64,000 bases of DNA, from contig NZ_WOCA01000005.1 in NCBI RefSeq assembly GCF_009728145.1, positions 124,001-188,000 on the forward strand, read 5' to 3'. Numbering within the stretch: position 1 is the first letter of the stretch; each line of letters starts with the position of its first letter. The notes beneath the pieces are model-generated. The model did no database searches. It was not told the DNA's origin and saw only the letters and a list, made by a program, of their open reading frames with translations. Positions 1-9,043 of this stretch are shown here, piece after piece. Made by a program: the position numbers and the translations under genes. This DNA comes from Ornithinibacillus caprae (GTDB lineage Bacteria > Bacillota > Bacilli > Bacillales > Amphibacillaceae).

Positions 1-207
1 TGCTGCTTTGTTGGTAAAGGTAATCGCTAGAATATTTCTTGGTGCGACTTCTTTTTCTCCCATTAAATATGCGATACGATGTGTAAGTACGCGAGTTTTT
101 CCACTTCCCGCACCCGCCATAATTAATAATGGACCTTCTGTATGTTTAACAGCTTCTTGCTGTTCTTTATTTAAACCTTTTATTAAGTCATCCATCGTTT
201 GACTCAT
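1..207 (-). CDS. pcrA: ATP-dependent DNA helicase PcrA (N-terminal part, runs off the window)
   Basis: Superfamily 1A 3'-5' helicase for repair and plasmid replication; only the first 69 codons are visible. The ATG at 207 is preceded by AGGATGGTG. Visible are the Q-motif region (LNKEQQEAV, residues 12-20), Walker A (AGAGSGKTR, 31-39) and motif Ia (AITFTNKAA, 61-69), the usual start of UvrD/PcrA/Rep proteins. Its position 19 bp downstream of pcrB matches the pcrB-pcrA-ligA order of B. subtilis, which favours PcrA over other UvrD-like helicases. Its length and C-terminus cannot be judged. Confidence 0.95.
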   Translation of the reverse strand, partial: MSQTMDDLIKGLNKEQQEAVKHTEGPLLIMAGAGSGKTRVLTHRIAYLMGEKEVAPRNILAITFTNKAA

Positions 208-226
208 TTAAAACACCATCCTAAAA

Positions 227-916
227 TCATTTGTCTTGCACAGCCTTTACCGTTTTCAATGCTTTTTTTATGTCTGTATAAATGCTGTTTCCTACAATAA
301 TTACATCTGCATGTTCTTTCATCTCCGTAGCTTGTAGGGAATTTTCTATGCCACCGCCATAAAATAACACGGTTTCATTCAACTCCTTCTTCACTTGCTT
401 TACAAGCTCTGGATCTCCGTACTTGCCACTGTATTCCAAGTAAAAAATAGGTAAATGAAATACATGCTCTGCCATGTATGCATATGCCATAACATCCTCG
501 TCACTTGGCAGCTTACAATTCGTTTTTTGAAATGCCTTGGCATCCTCATTTACAATGCAGTAGCCTTCAAAGAATATCTCATTCCAATCCATGATATCTT
601 TAAAATCTTTTATCGCTTCATGTTGTATATCCATTACCCACTTTTTCTTTGTACTGTTCATAACCATTGGGATAAAGTAAAAATCGAACCCTGGGGTAAT
701 AGCATCCATATCAGAAATTTCTAGAATACAAGGAACCGTATAACGTCGTATTCGAGATAATAAATCCAAAACGCCATCTAATGTAATATTATCAGTCCCA
801 CCAACGATAACAGCATCCGTACCAGACTCACAAATTTGTTCTAAATGCTCGTCCGATATTTCTTTAGCAGGATCTAGTTTGAATATGTGCTTCCATTCTT
901 TAAAATTCGTATACAA
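227..916 (-). CDS. pcrB: Heptaprenylglyceryl phosphate synthase PcrB
   Basis: A 229-residue TIM-barrel prenyltransferase. The Bacillales family joins heptaprenyl diphosphate to sn-glycerol-1-phosphate, making an archaeal-type ether lipid precursor. Recognisable segments are DAVIVGGTDNIT (residues 34-45), a central FYLEYSGKYG and the C-terminal phosphate-binding stretch LFYGGGIENSLQA, followed by ADVIIVGNSIY. The start is TTG at 916, 9 bp after GGAGG; no better ATG exists near the N-terminus. Length is normal for the family. It is probably co-transcribed with pcrA from the extended -10 promoter just upstream. Confidence 0.95.
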   Translation of the reverse strand: MYTNFKEWKHIFKLDPAKEISDEHLEQICESGTDAVIVGGTDNITLDGVLDLLSRIRRYTVPCILEISDMDAITPGFDFYFIPMVMNSTKKKWVMDIQHEAIKDFKDIMDWNEIFFEGYCIVNEDAKAFQKTNCKLPSDEDVMAYAYMAEHVFHLPIFYLEYSGKYGDPELVKQVKKELNETVLFYGGGIENSLQATEMKEHADVIIVGNSIYTDIKKALKTVKAVQDK

Positions 917-951
917 GGTTTTAAGCCTCCATTATTATAATCCATTTGTAT

Positions 952-960
952 ATTATAGCA
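952..960 (-). promoter_or_regulatory. Extended -10 promoter for pcrB-pcrA
   Basis: On the minus strand the sequence reads TGCTATAAT, an extended -10 element (TGn-TATAAT), about 36 bp before the pcrB start. No good -35 box lies 17 bp upstream, as is common for extended -10 promoters. It separates the pcrB unit from the repeat array on its upstream side. Confidence 0.5.
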
Positions 961-1078
961 AAAAATATGGTGTGAATTTAGTAATATGGGGAACTTTTTA
1001 TAGTTTTGTTGATTCGTACATATAGGGTGTATGTTGTGGTAATGCTTGGGGTGTTGCGACTGGTGGTTTGGGGGGTGT

Positions 1079-1525
1079 GTCCGATGATTGGGGGGCTGTG
1101 TCCGATGTTTCCGCTCTTATGTCCGATGTTCCCTCGCTTGTGTCCGATGTTCCCTCGCTTGTGTCCGATGTTCCCTCTCTTGTGTCCGATGTTTCCTCTC
1201 TTGTGTCCGATGTTTCCTCTCATGTGTCCGATGTTTCCTCTCTTGTGTCCGATGTTCTGGCTCTTGTGTCCGATGTTTCCTCTCTTGTTTCCGATGTTTC
1301 CTCTCTTGTGTCCGATGTTCTCACTCTCGTGTCCGATGTTCTGGCTCTTGTGTCCGATGTTTCCTCTCATGTGTCCGATGTTCCCGCTCTTGTGTCCGAT
1401 GTTCCCTCGCTTGTGTCCGATGTTCTCACTCTCGTGTCCGATGTTCTGGCTCTTGTGTCCGATGTCCCCGCTCCGATACCCACGCTCTCGTGTCCGATTC
1501 TCACACCACTGCGTCCGTTGCGCCA
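1079..1525. repeat. 21-bp tandem repeat array 1 (about 21 copies)
   Basis: A tandem array with exact 21-bp spacing. Each unit has the core GTGTCCGAT on the + strand followed by a 12-bp variable part (GTTCCCTCGCTT, GTTTCCTCTCTT, GTTCTGGCTCTT, GTTCTCACTCTC and similar). The last units (1480-1525) decay. Because 21 is a multiple of 3, long open frames arise on both strands, but variation falls on consecutive bases rather than third codon positions, so coding is unlikely. It lies between the yerC terminator and the pcrB promoter, probably outside both transcription units. Two related arrays occur at about 9044-9612 and 53417-53865. Confidence 0.95.
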
Positions 1526-1551
1526 ACTCTCGTATCAGATACACAGACCAG

Positions 1552-1582
1552 AATAAAAACCGCCACCAAGCTGGTGACGGTG
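1552..1582 (-). terminator. Rho-independent terminator after yerC
   Basis: On the minus strand a 10-bp stem (ACCGTCACCA with TGGTGGCGGT, one G-U pair, 3-nt loop) is followed by TTTTTATT, 8 bp past the yerC stop codon. Confidence 0.88.
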
Positions 1583-1589
1583 TATCATT

Positions 1590-1892
1590 TTACTTTTCCG
1601 CTGTGTCAATCAGTCTATCAAGTACGGTCTGGTATCCGTCACTACCATAATTGATGCATCTGCGAACACGTGAAATTGTAGCAGTTGATGCTTTCGTCTC
1701 CTTCTCGATAACACTATACGTATAGCCTTCTGTCAACATTTTGGCTACTTGTAATCGTTGTGCTAAAGATTGGATCTCTCCCATTGTTGCAATATCATCA
1801 AAAAATCGATAGCATTCTTCACGATCTTTTAAAGATAGTATCGCATCAAATAATTGATCTAATTGTTTTCCCCGTAATTTATCAATCTGCAT
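1590..1892 (-). CDS. yerC: TrpR-like DNA-binding protein YerC
   Basis: A 100-residue member of the YerC/YecD (TrpR-superfamily) group. The helix-turn-helix is visible at about residues 45-80: IQSLAQRLQVAKMLTEGYTY, then ETKASTATISRVRRCINYG, where STATISRVRR is the recognition helix. Family members are small all-helical DNA-binding proteins; the ligand and target of YerC are not established. The ATG at 1892 has AGGAGG 7 bp upstream. It lies 18 bp downstream of yerB and ends at a strong terminator, so it closes a yerB-yerC unit as in B. subtilis. Confidence 0.93.
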   Translation of the reverse strand: MQIDKLRGKQLDQLFDAILSLKDREECYRFFDDIATMGEIQSLAQRLQVAKMLTEGYTYSVIEKETKASTATISRVRRCINYGSDGYQTVLDRLIDTAEK

Positions 1893-1910
1893 GCTGCATC
1901 CTCCTGCTCC

Positions 1911-2978
1911 CTACTCATTTGTTACAATTACTGATTGTTCCATACCAGGGTTAGTTGGAACTACATTGATCCAGGTTTTACCTGGGACATAGTCAACGGG
2001 CTCTCCATCTTTTATCGGAACAATTCTTCCATCTCTATTTTCCCACTCTACCTTCTGCAATGTACCTTTTTGAAGTAAATAGGCATTCCCACCGCTGTAG
2101 AAGTCAATTTCACGGCGACCTGCATCATCGATTACTTGATGTGGTGTTTCTACAATAAATACGTTATCAAGTTGAATTGGTTCTTCAGTTTCTAATTCGA
2201 TAGTCTTCTCACGGTCATTATACCGTGTATACTTTTCCGTTGTCTCGTCATATTCATATTCAACAATATTCATTGGATTAGTAGAGTACGTGATTTCAAC
2301 ATGATTTGCTTCATCACCAGAGATTTCTGTTAATTCATCTTCATCATAAAATGGCAGAGGATCATAATTTCCTGTTATATCATAGCCTTTTCCTTCAGCT
2401 ACTTCATAGACCGAGTCAAATAACAAATAGGAATTATGTGGTGCAACCCTGAAGTCCTCACGCTTAAACAAGTGACCATCATTATCATACGTTGAACCGT
2501 TCAAGAAGTTAATCCCACGATTAACAATCATCTCATCAATAAAGTCAGCTGCACCATGATATACATAAATTGCTCCATATCGGTTTGCTAAATCAAAATA
2601 ATATTCTCTAGCACTTCGTACAGGCCCGACAATTTTAGGTTGTTCACTATGGAACAATGCTAATAACCGTGTGATTTTTCCTTCGGCTAAAATTTCAAAT
2701 ACAATATCCGCTTGAGATAGACCTGATTGTGGTCTAGCCTTTGTATGGTTATTTACCATTACACCAACTATTCGATTATCAACATCTTCATCAGTACCTA
2801 TTCCTGTCAATGGAAATACATTTGCATATTCTGGTTCTTCAGATTCTTCTTTTTCTGGTTCCTCTTCTGGTTCTTCTACCACATTTTCTTCAGGTTCATT
2901 ATCTTGATCTTGTTCTACATCCTCCGAGCATGCTACCAACAATAAGCTAACTAGTAACATAAATAATAACTTTCTCAA
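1911..2978 (-). CDS. yerB: DUF3048 lipoprotein YerB
   Basis: A 355-residue predicted lipoprotein. The first 17 residues form a lipoprotein signal with lipobox LLVAC (Cys17), followed by an acidic Glu/Pro-rich linker to about residue 50. The DUF3048 domain follows (GIGTDEDVDNRIVGVMVNNH, PQSGLSQADIVFEILAEGKITR, GPVRSAREYY). Biochemical function is unknown; it should sit on the outer face of the membrane. The start is TTG at 2978, read from the signal peptide, with AAAGGTG upstream. It follows yerA closely and precedes yerC, the conserved yerA-yerB-yerC order. Confidence 0.93.
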   Translation of the reverse strand: MRKLLFMLLVSLLLVACSEDVEQDQDNEPEENVVEEPEEEPEKEESEEPEYANVFPLTGIGTDEDVDNRIVGVMVNNHTKARPQSGLSQADIVFEILAEGKITRLLALFHSEQPKIVGPVRSAREYYFDLANRYGAIYVYHGAADFIDEMIVNRGINFLNGSTYDNDGHLFKREDFRVAPHNSYLLFDSVYEVAEGKGYDITGNYDPLPFYDEDELTEISGDEANHVEITYSTNPMNIVEYEYDETTEKYTRYNDREKTIELETEEPIQLDNVFIVETPHQVIDDAGRREIDFYSGGNAYLLQKGTLQKVEWENRDGRIVPIKDGEPVDYVPGKTWINVVPTNPGMEQSVIVTNE

Positions 2979-3033
2979 TTTTTCCCAACACCTTTTTAAA
3001 ATCGTTTATAAATGTTTATCCTTCTATTATATG

Positions 3034-4770
3034 CTAACGCATTGTCGCTGGGAAGAGTACTTCTTGTTTCTTCACATCAACTATTCCTTCTTGTGTAATT
3101 CTAGTATATGGCAGATGTGTTGAGGATAAAAATAATATGCTATAAATTGGATCACTAAACCGATATCCAAACTTTTGAAGAATCTGTTTTAATTCTGCTT
3201 CTTTTTGGATTAACTCTTTCATCGTACCACTATACATTTTTCCACTAAGTGAAAGAGGAATTTCTAATAATACCTCACCTTGATGAACTAAAACAATACC
3301 TCCACCAAGCTCTTTCATTCTCTTCCATGCTAGTAACATATCATGCTTGTTTTTACCGATAAAAACGATATCTCCTGTTTGTGAAAACGTGCTAACCAAT
3401 GCCCCTAATTGATTGCTAAAACCTCTTAAGGTTGTATTGACTCGCCATTCACCATTCTGATCGAGCAATAATAAAAATGCATCTTCTCGATTCTCTGGCA
3501 ACACATCGAGTGTAATATCTGTTTCAATAGCATATGGCCTCATGATCACATCATTCACCATATCTAAGCCAATCGGTATCGAAAACTGTAAGTCTGACAT
3601 GGTCATATCCCAAGAAAAGTTCAATGGTTTTATCTGAAACTTTTCCCAATCAATTATTGAAGAAATCTCCTGTTCTTCCCCATCTTTCAACATCCATTTC
3701 CCTTTAGCTAAAACACTTTCTGGATGAGGGTTATCTGCCATCTGTAATATATTAATATTTGCTATTCTACCAGGTGCTATACTACCTAATTGCTCATCTA
3801 AATGAAAATGTCTAGCAACATTGTAAGAAGCCATTCGATATGCTTCTATTAACGGGATGCCTTTTTGAATCGCAATATCCACACACAGACTCATAACACC
3901 ATTCTCATAAAAGCCCGGTGTTGCTCCGTCTGTTGTCATTGTTAAATTATCAAATGAATTTACACCTGCTGCTATTATTTCTTCTAATAGATTTGGTAAG
4001 TCTGGTCGAATCGACGAATAACGCAGCCCTACTTGATAGCCAAGCTGTAAACGACTGATAACATCCTCTCCTGATATCGACTCATGATCGGCACTGACAC
4101 CTAAAAGCTTCATCTTGATTAGTGTACTTTCCGATGCTCCAGGAAGGTGTCCTTCAACAGGCTTGCCTCGATACTTCGTTTCTTGTATCCAATACAGCAA
4201 ACGATCATCCCCATGAAGTAGGCTTGGCCAGGAAGTTAGCTCTCCCCCTTGAACTATACTTGGATGGGATAGCCATTCCATCATATCGTTTGTATTAAAA
4301 AATTCATCATTCTTTAAAGCGGTTTGTGGATCATAGCGTGACCACCAAAACATGGAAACAGGGTGGTGGTTAAATTCCTCAATTATAGAAAACGCTTTCT
4401 TTTTTTCTAATAAAAAAAGCCATGTTAAATTATCATTAATTAATGTAGTTGTTCCTGTTCTTGCAGCATGGTTTGCTAATTCCTCTGGATTATACAACTG
4501 AAATGGATGGGCATGAGGTTCCATGTACCCAGGTACAAGATATTTCCCTTCACAGTCTACAACCTCTGTCTGTGAGATATTCTCTGGTAGCTTTTCCCCC
4601 ACATACACAATTCTGTCCTGATATATCCAAATATTTGCCTGTAACCACTGTTTCGTAAATACATTCAAATATGTAGCATTTTTTAATAATAGTGTTGGGG
4701 CTACTTTCCCTTCCACTACTTTTACATGTTTACGTAACTCATAATTTCTCCACTGTCTATTTGATACCAT
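3034..4770 (-). CDS. yerA: Adenine-deaminase-family amidohydrolase YerA
   Basis: A 578-residue amidohydrolase-superfamily protein similar in length and order to B. subtilis YerA, classed with adenine deaminases. The metal-binding HxH motif is in YMEPHAHPFQ; later GHLPGAS and ADHES carry further candidate ligands, and DNLTMTTDGATPG resembles the distal Asp region. The C-terminal half has a beta-rich domain typical of AdeC proteins. Deamination of adenine to hypoxanthine would suit a gene beside purD, but the motifs depart from classical AdeC, so substrate is uncertain. The ATG at 4770 has GGAGAG upstream; a promoter lies at 4806-4833. Confidence 0.88.
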   Translation of the reverse strand: MVSNRQWRNYELRKHVKVVEGKVAPTLLLKNATYLNVFTKQWLQANIWIYQDRIVYVGEKLPENISQTEVVDCEGKYLVPGYMEPHAHPFQLYNPEELANHAARTGTTTLINDNLTWLFLLEKKKAFSIIEEFNHHPVSMFWWSRYDPQTALKNDEFFNTNDMMEWLSHPSIVQGGELTSWPSLLHGDDRLLYWIQETKYRGKPVEGHLPGASESTLIKMKLLGVSADHESISGEDVISRLQLGYQVGLRYSSIRPDLPNLLEEIIAAGVNSFDNLTMTTDGATPGFYENGVMSLCVDIAIQKGIPLIEAYRMASYNVARHFHLDEQLGSIAPGRIANINILQMADNPHPESVLAKGKWMLKDGEEQEISSIIDWEKFQIKPLNFSWDMTMSDLQFSIPIGLDMVNDVIMRPYAIETDITLDVLPENREDAFLLLLDQNGEWRVNTTLRGFSNQLGALVSTFSQTGDIVFIGKNKHDMLLAWKRMKELGGGIVLVHQGEVLLEIPLSLSGKMYSGTMKELIQKEAELKQILQKFGYRFSDPIYSILFLSSTHLPYTRITQEGIVDVKKQEVLFPATMR

Positions 4771-4805
4771 AGGGCAACTCTCCAGTAAATCATTTTCTTA
4801 ATTGT

Positions 4806-4833
4806 ATCATATTTTAGACTTTATCACTGTAAA
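4806..4833 (-). promoter_or_regulatory. Sigma-A-like promoter for yerA
   Basis: On the minus strand TTTACA, a 16-bp spacer and TATGAT stand 36 bp before the yerA start. Spacing and bases fit a vegetative promoter moderately well. Confidence 0.5.
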
Positions 4834-4943
4834 GTTTTTATTAATTAAAGTGAATTTTTTATGAACAATACCTCCGTGTTTAAAAGCTCTGAGTAGAGAG
4901 AGTAAGTATACGTTGTCATAATATATTGCTTCAAAAAAATTCC

Positions 4944-4968
4944 TCAAAAACGTTGTTTTAACAACTGT
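4944..4968 (-). terminator. Weak terminator after the SRPBCC gene
   Basis: On the minus strand GTTGTT-AA-AACAAC forms a 6-bp hairpin followed by GTTTTTG, about 45 bp past the stop codon at 5009. The stem is AT-rich, so efficiency is doubtful. Confidence 0.4.
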
Positions 4969-5008
4969 TACGAGGAGCTATACTTTCTTCAGAATATCAT
5001 TTGCGCTC

Positions 5009-5506
5009 TTAGTTGAGAGTCAATTTTCCTTCCATATAGTCTTCGAGATTCTCTAACGTAGACGCCAACCCAACTTCATGATCTTCTTTCCGTATTCCTT
5101 TTGGCACATTCTCACAGACGATGGATACTTGAGTTCCTTTGGAAACTGCTGTCAAACTCCAAGTCATCATCATTTCCCCAGCATATATTGGGTTATCAGA
5201 TTCAAATTCTACTAACTGAACAACCCGCTTGTTTGGGATGAATTTTAAAAATCTTCCTTTGATTTCATCAGTGTCTTTTGTAGTCTTTCCTTGTGTTAAG
5301 TTATCTGGTTCATCATACGTTAATATCATGTGATAGAACCCACCATCGCTGGCATCAAACTCATACATTTTTCCCTTCATCCCCTTAGGTGGAAGCCATA
5401 CACTCCAAGCTATTGGATCCAAGAACACCTTATAAATAGATTGCGGTGATGCATGGACGACTCTAGAAACCGAATCAATTCTTTTATTGTTGAAATCACC
5501 TTTCAT
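5009..5506 (-). CDS. SRPBCC/AHSA1-family protein
   Basis: A 165-residue single-domain protein of the START-like SRPBCC superfamily, AHSA1 type. Supporting segments are VVHASPQSIYKVFLDPIAW near the N-terminus, WLPPKGMKGKMYEFDASDGG, GRFLKFIPNKRVVQLVEFES and the C-terminal GLASTLENLEDYME. The fold has a hydrophobic ligand pocket, but cellular function is unknown in most bacterial members. The ATG at 5506 is preceded by GGGAGG at 9 bp. It stands alone between purD and yerA, where B. subtilis has no such gene, so this is an insertion relative to that synteny. Confidence 0.9.
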   Translation of the reverse strand: MKGDFNNKRIDSVSRVVHASPQSIYKVFLDPIAWSVWLPPKGMKGKMYEFDASDGGFYHMILTYDEPDNLTQGKTTKDTDEIKGRFLKFIPNKRVVQLVEFESDNPIYAGEMMMTWSLTAVSKGTQVSIVCENVPKGIRKEDHEVGLASTLENLEDYMEGKLTLN

Positions 5507-5611
5507 AAATCTAAACCTCCCATGTTTAACTTTCCTATACTATAATGAAAGAAGAACCTCTTCTACCTATGATTACACAACGTGACTAATTACTGTATAT
5601 TCAATTATTTA

Positions 5612-5625
5612 ATCAAACGTTTGAT
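5612..5625. promoter_or_regulatory. 14-bp perfect palindrome, possible operator
   Basis: ATCAAACGTTTGAT is a perfect palindrome about 105 bp upstream of the SRPBCC start and just downstream of the decayed reductase gene. Palindromes of this kind are typical operators of dimeric regulators such as the TetR family. No regulator gene is adjacent, so this is only a candidate. Confidence 0.35.
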
Positions 5626-5671
5626 CAACCCTCTTTAGTTTGTAAAGATCGATCCCCCCTCTTTATACTCG

Positions 5672-5858
5672 TTAATATGTATGAAGTACTGTTCCTGTCT
5701 GAAAAACTTTGAATTTATTTTCTTCAAATTTTCGTAAGCAACTCTGCCCCATTTTTAACTCATCATTAAAACTACCAAAAATCCAGTCCAAATCTCGATT
5801 TGATTTAGCAACAAAGGCATCAAGACTAACATCCATTATTTAAAACAACTTTTCTCAA
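5672..5858 (-). pseudogene. Decayed dihydrofolate-reductase-like (RibD C-terminal family) gene
   Basis: From the TTG at 5858, which has AAAGGAGG upstream, the frame reads LRKVVLN and then breaks. In the next frame from 5836 it continues as MDVSLDAFVAKSNRDLDWIF and ends at a stop after 54 codons. Removing one A from the AAATAATGG run would restore MRKVVLNMDVSLDAFVAKSN, the expected start of YyaP/YwjB-type proteins of the DHFR fold (about 180 residues). About two thirds of the C-terminus is missing. The family call is from memory of the motif; the frameshift is seen directly. Confidence 0.6.
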
Positions 5859-6092
5859 CTATTTGTTACCTCCTTTGTTTGCATAGTATTATTCTATCAA
5901 ATTGCAAACTTTAAGATTTCTTTTGAATTGCTGATTTATATTAGAAATAACTAAATTCGGATTATCATTGCGTTAATAAAATTTTATGGCAAAAGTACTT
6001 TTATATTAGAAAACTCAGCATTCATAAAGCCTTAATGGTGTACCCATTAGTTGCACTTATGTAGGATAGGAAAGCTTATACATTTATTTCTG

Positions 6093-6129
6093 CAAAAAAA
6101 TACACACGCTATTTTTTCTGCGTGTGTAT
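6093..6129 (-). terminator. Terminator of the purine operon
   Basis: On the minus strand a perfect 10-bp stem, ATACACACGC with GCGTGTGTAT, is followed by seven T residues, 43 bp past the purD stop codon. Confidence 0.9.
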
Positions 6130-6171
6130 AGGTGTACTATTTGATTGATATTATCCTTTAAAACCGCGCTC

Positions 6172-7431
6172 TTAGGCAAGGCTGTTTTCATTTGTTTTTC
6201 CGATATCACTTCGATAAAAGAATTCATCTGAGTCCATCGAAGATAATGTACGGTAAACAGATTCTGATGCCTCAGCGATTGTATCAGCTTTTGATCCAAC
6301 TAATAATACGCGTCCACCATTCGATACGTATCCATTTACTGATTTTTTCACACCTGCATAAACATTAAACGTGTTATCTTCTTTTAGTAATGGTACAGGT
6401 ACATTTTTGTTATAGATACCTGGATATCCTTTAGATGCAACAACTACCCCAAAGCAGGACTGATCCTCCCAAGTTAATTTAGGGTCCTTGCCATTATGCA
6501 CATCAAGCATTACCTGCAATAAGTCATTTTTTAATAACTGCAATACTACTTGTGTTTCCGGGTCACCGAATCTCGCATTGAACTCAATCACTTTAGGACC
6601 AGAAGATGTCATCATTAATCCTGCATATAAAATTCCAGTAAATGCACGTCCTTCTGCTACTAATCCATCTGCTGCTTTTTGTAAGATGGTTCTAGTTGCC
6701 GTTGACACTATATCATCTGTAATATCCGCCACAGGTGCAAATGCCCCCATACCACCCGTGTTCGGACCTTGATCATTATCATATGCACGTTTATGGTCAC
6801 GAGCAGTTGGCATAGGGAATACATTCCCCTCATGAACGAATGCCATTAGTGAAAATTCTCTCCCTTGCAAAAATTCCTCGATCACAACAGTTGCGCCCGC
6901 ATCAGAGAAACTCTTTGAAACTAACATATCATCAATAGCTTGGAATGCTTCTTCTTTTGTCAGTGCTACGATTACGCCTTTTCCAGCAGCTAGACCATCT
7001 GCTTTGATCACGATCGGTGCACCTTTTACCTCGATATATGCTTTTGCCTTGTCTGCTTCATGAAATGTTTCATAATCTGCAGTAGGAATTTGATGTCGTT
7101 TCATAAATGCTTTGGAAAAGCTTTTACTTCCTTCTATTAAGGATGCTTCTTTAGTCGGAGCAAAAATCGAAAGGTTCTCCTCTTTAAATCGATTTGCGAT
7201 ACCCAATAACAACGGATTTTCCGGTCCAACGATTGTAAAGTCTATGGCATTCTTTTTCGCAAAATCAACTAAGCTATCAAAGTCCGTTTCTTCAATAGGG
7301 ACACAGGTTGCATCGTCTTCCATTCCACCATTTCCAGGAGCAACATATAGATGATCAATTTGATCACTTTCTGCTAGTTTCATTACCATGCTATGCTCAC
7401 GTCCGCCACGTCCAATTACTAACACGTTCAT
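6172..7431 (-). CDS. purD: Phosphoribosylamine-glycine ligase PurD
   Basis: A 419-residue ATP-grasp ligase joining 5-phosphoribosylamine and glycine to GAR, step 2 of de novo purine synthesis. Markers are N-terminal MNVLVIGRGGREHSM, the ATP-grasp stretch PIVIKADGLAAGKGVIVA (about residues 134-151), DHKRAYDNDQGPNTGGMGAF and the metal-binding EFNARFGDPETQ. The ATG at 7431 has GGGGG 8 bp upstream. It is the last gene of the pur operon, 16 bp after purH, and ends at a strong terminator. Length is normal. Confidence 0.98.
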   Translation of the reverse strand: MNVLVIGRGGREHSMVMKLAESDQIDHLYVAPGNGGMEDDATCVPIEETDFDSLVDFAKKNAIDFTIVGPENPLLLGIANRFKEENLSIFAPTKEASLIEGSKSFSKAFMKRHQIPTADYETFHEADKAKAYIEVKGAPIVIKADGLAAGKGVIVALTKEEAFQAIDDMLVSKSFSDAGATVVIEEFLQGREFSLMAFVHEGNVFPMPTARDHKRAYDNDQGPNTGGMGAFAPVADITDDIVSTATRTILQKAADGLVAEGRAFTGILYAGLMMTSSGPKVIEFNARFGDPETQVVLQLLKNDLLQVMLDVHNGKDPKLTWEDQSCFGVVVASKGYPGIYNKNVPVPLLKEDNTFNVYAGVKKSVNGYVSNGGRVLLVGSKADTIAEASESVYRTLSSMDSDEFFYRSDIGKTNENSLA

Positions 7432-7447
7432 ACGATAATCCCCCTAA

Positions 7448-8980
7448 TTAATGTTTAAAATGACGCATTTCTGTAAACACCATTGCAATACCGTGCTGAT
7501 CACACATATCAATGGAATCTTGATCACGCTTGGAACCACCAGGTTGAATAATTGCCGTCACGCCAGCTTTAGCGGCTACTTCAACTGTATCAGGCATTGG
7601 GAAAAAGGCATCAGAGGCCATCACGGAATGATGTGATTTATCGCCTGCTTGCTCAATCGCGATATTTGCAGCTCCTACACGATTCATTTGCCCTGCACCA
7701 ACTCCGATAGTTTGTTTATCTTTTGCTAGAACAATAGCATTCGATTTCACATGTTTAACAGCTTTCCAGGCAAACAGTAAATCTTCCAGTTCTTGTTCAG
7801 ATGGAGCTCGCCTCGTCGCAATTGTAATTTGATTTTCATCCACTGTACCGTTGTCGGAACTTTGAACCAATACACCACCACGAACCGTAGTTAATTTCAT
7901 CTGATCTTTTTCGTCATCTTTCATCTCAACTGCCAATAAACGAATATTTTTCTTTTGAGTTAATATACGAAAAGCTTCCTCAGAGTAGCTTGGCGCAATG
8001 ACAATCTCTAAAAATATCTCACTAAGTTTTTCAGCAGTCTGCGTATCTACTTCTCTATTAAGTGCAACAATCCCCCCGAAGATAGAAATAGGATCTGCAT
8101 CAAATGCAGTAAAGAATGCTTCACTTATCGAATCACGCACACCAATACCACAAGGGTTCATATGCTTCACTGCAACTGCCGCTGGATCCGTGTACTCACT
8201 TAATATTTCTAATGCTGCATTTGCATCTTGAATATTATTATAAGACAACTCTTTCCCGTGTAATTGTTTCGCAGTAGCTAAACTCGTTCCCTTTTCTATT
8301 GGATTCTTATAAAAAGCTGCTGTCTGGTGCGGATTTTCCCCATAACGAAGTGTTTGTACTTTTTCATAAGTAACTGTGTAGTTTTCAGGAAATTTCTCTT
8401 CATTTTGTTCTGTAAAGTAATTTGCAATCATTGCATCATAGTGGGCAGTATGACGGAAAACTTTTGCAGCTAAATATTGACGTTTCGTTAAATCTAATCC
8501 ATTTGAACGTAATGATTCCAATACTTCCTGATAATCAGAAGGATCAACTACTACCGTTACATCCACATAGTTTTTCGCTGCTGCACGTAACATCGTTGGT
8601 CCACCGATATCGATGTTTTCAATGATCTCCTCATGGGTTACATCCTGCTTTTGCAATGTTTGTTTGAAAGGATATAAATTTACTACTACGATATCAATCG
8701 GAGAGATATTATTTTCAACTAATTGCTTTTGATGCTCCGCGTTTTCACGTTTTGCAAGCAGTCCACCGTGAACATTTGGATGTAACGTCTTCACACGCCC
8801 ATCTAAAATTTCAGGAAATCCAGTAACAGTATCTATTGCTACTGCAGGTACGCCGCCTTCTTGCAAGAATCGTAATGTTCCACCAGTGGAAACTACTTCA
8901 TAATCTAGTTCCACTAATCCTTGAGCAAATTCTACGATGTTTTGTTTATCTGAAACACTAATTAGTGCTCTTTTGTTCAT
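7448..8980 (-). CDS. purH: Bifunctional AICAR transformylase/IMP cyclohydrolase PurH
   Basis: A 510-residue enzyme for the last two steps to IMP. The N-terminal MGS-like cyclohydrolase domain ([35 protein letters not shown]) is followed by the transformylase domain ([38 protein letters not shown]). I place the start at the ATG at 8980, where GAGGAG stands 7 bp away, rather than at an in-frame codon at 8995. An unusual 685-bp gap filled with 21-bp repeats separates it from purN; in most Bacillaceae the two are nearly contiguous. Confidence 0.98.
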   Translation of the reverse strand: MNKRALISVSDKQNIVEFAQGLVELDYEVVSTGGTLRFLQEGGVPAVAIDTVTGFPEILDGRVKTLHPNVHGGLLAKRENAEHQKQLVENNISPIDIVVVNLYPFKQTLQKQDVTHEEIIENIDIGGPTMLRAAAKNYVDVTVVVDPSDYQEVLESLRSNGLDLTKRQYLAAKVFRHTAHYDAMIANYFTEQNEEKFPENYTVTYEKVQTLRYGENPHQTAAFYKNPIEKGTSLATAKQLHGKELSYNNIQDANAALEILSEYTDPAAVAVKHMNPCGIGVRDSISEAFFTAFDADPISIFGGIVALNREVDTQTAEKLSEIFLEIVIAPSYSEEAFRILTQKKNIRLLAVEMKDDEKDQMKLTTVRGGVLVQSSDNGTVDENQITIATRRAPSEQELEDLLFAWKAVKHVKSNAIVLAKDKQTIGVGAGQMNRVGAANIAIEQAGDKSHHSVMASDAFFPMPDTVEVAAKAGVTAIIQPGGSKRDQDSIDMCDQHGIAMVFTEMRHFKH

Positions 8981-9043
8981 GTTTTCGCTCCTCACTATGT
9001 TATGTTATGTGCATAGGGTACACGGACGATATTTGTGCTCTCG

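Noticed and set aside
1079-1525. CRISPR array
   Set aside because: Units are head-to-tail with no unique spacers, the period is only 21 bp, and there are no cas genes in the window.
978-1654. Long open frames of 160-214 codons through array 1 on both strands
   Set aside because: They arise because 21-bp units contain no stop in several frames. Variable bases are contiguous rather than at third codon positions, and no good ribosome site fits.
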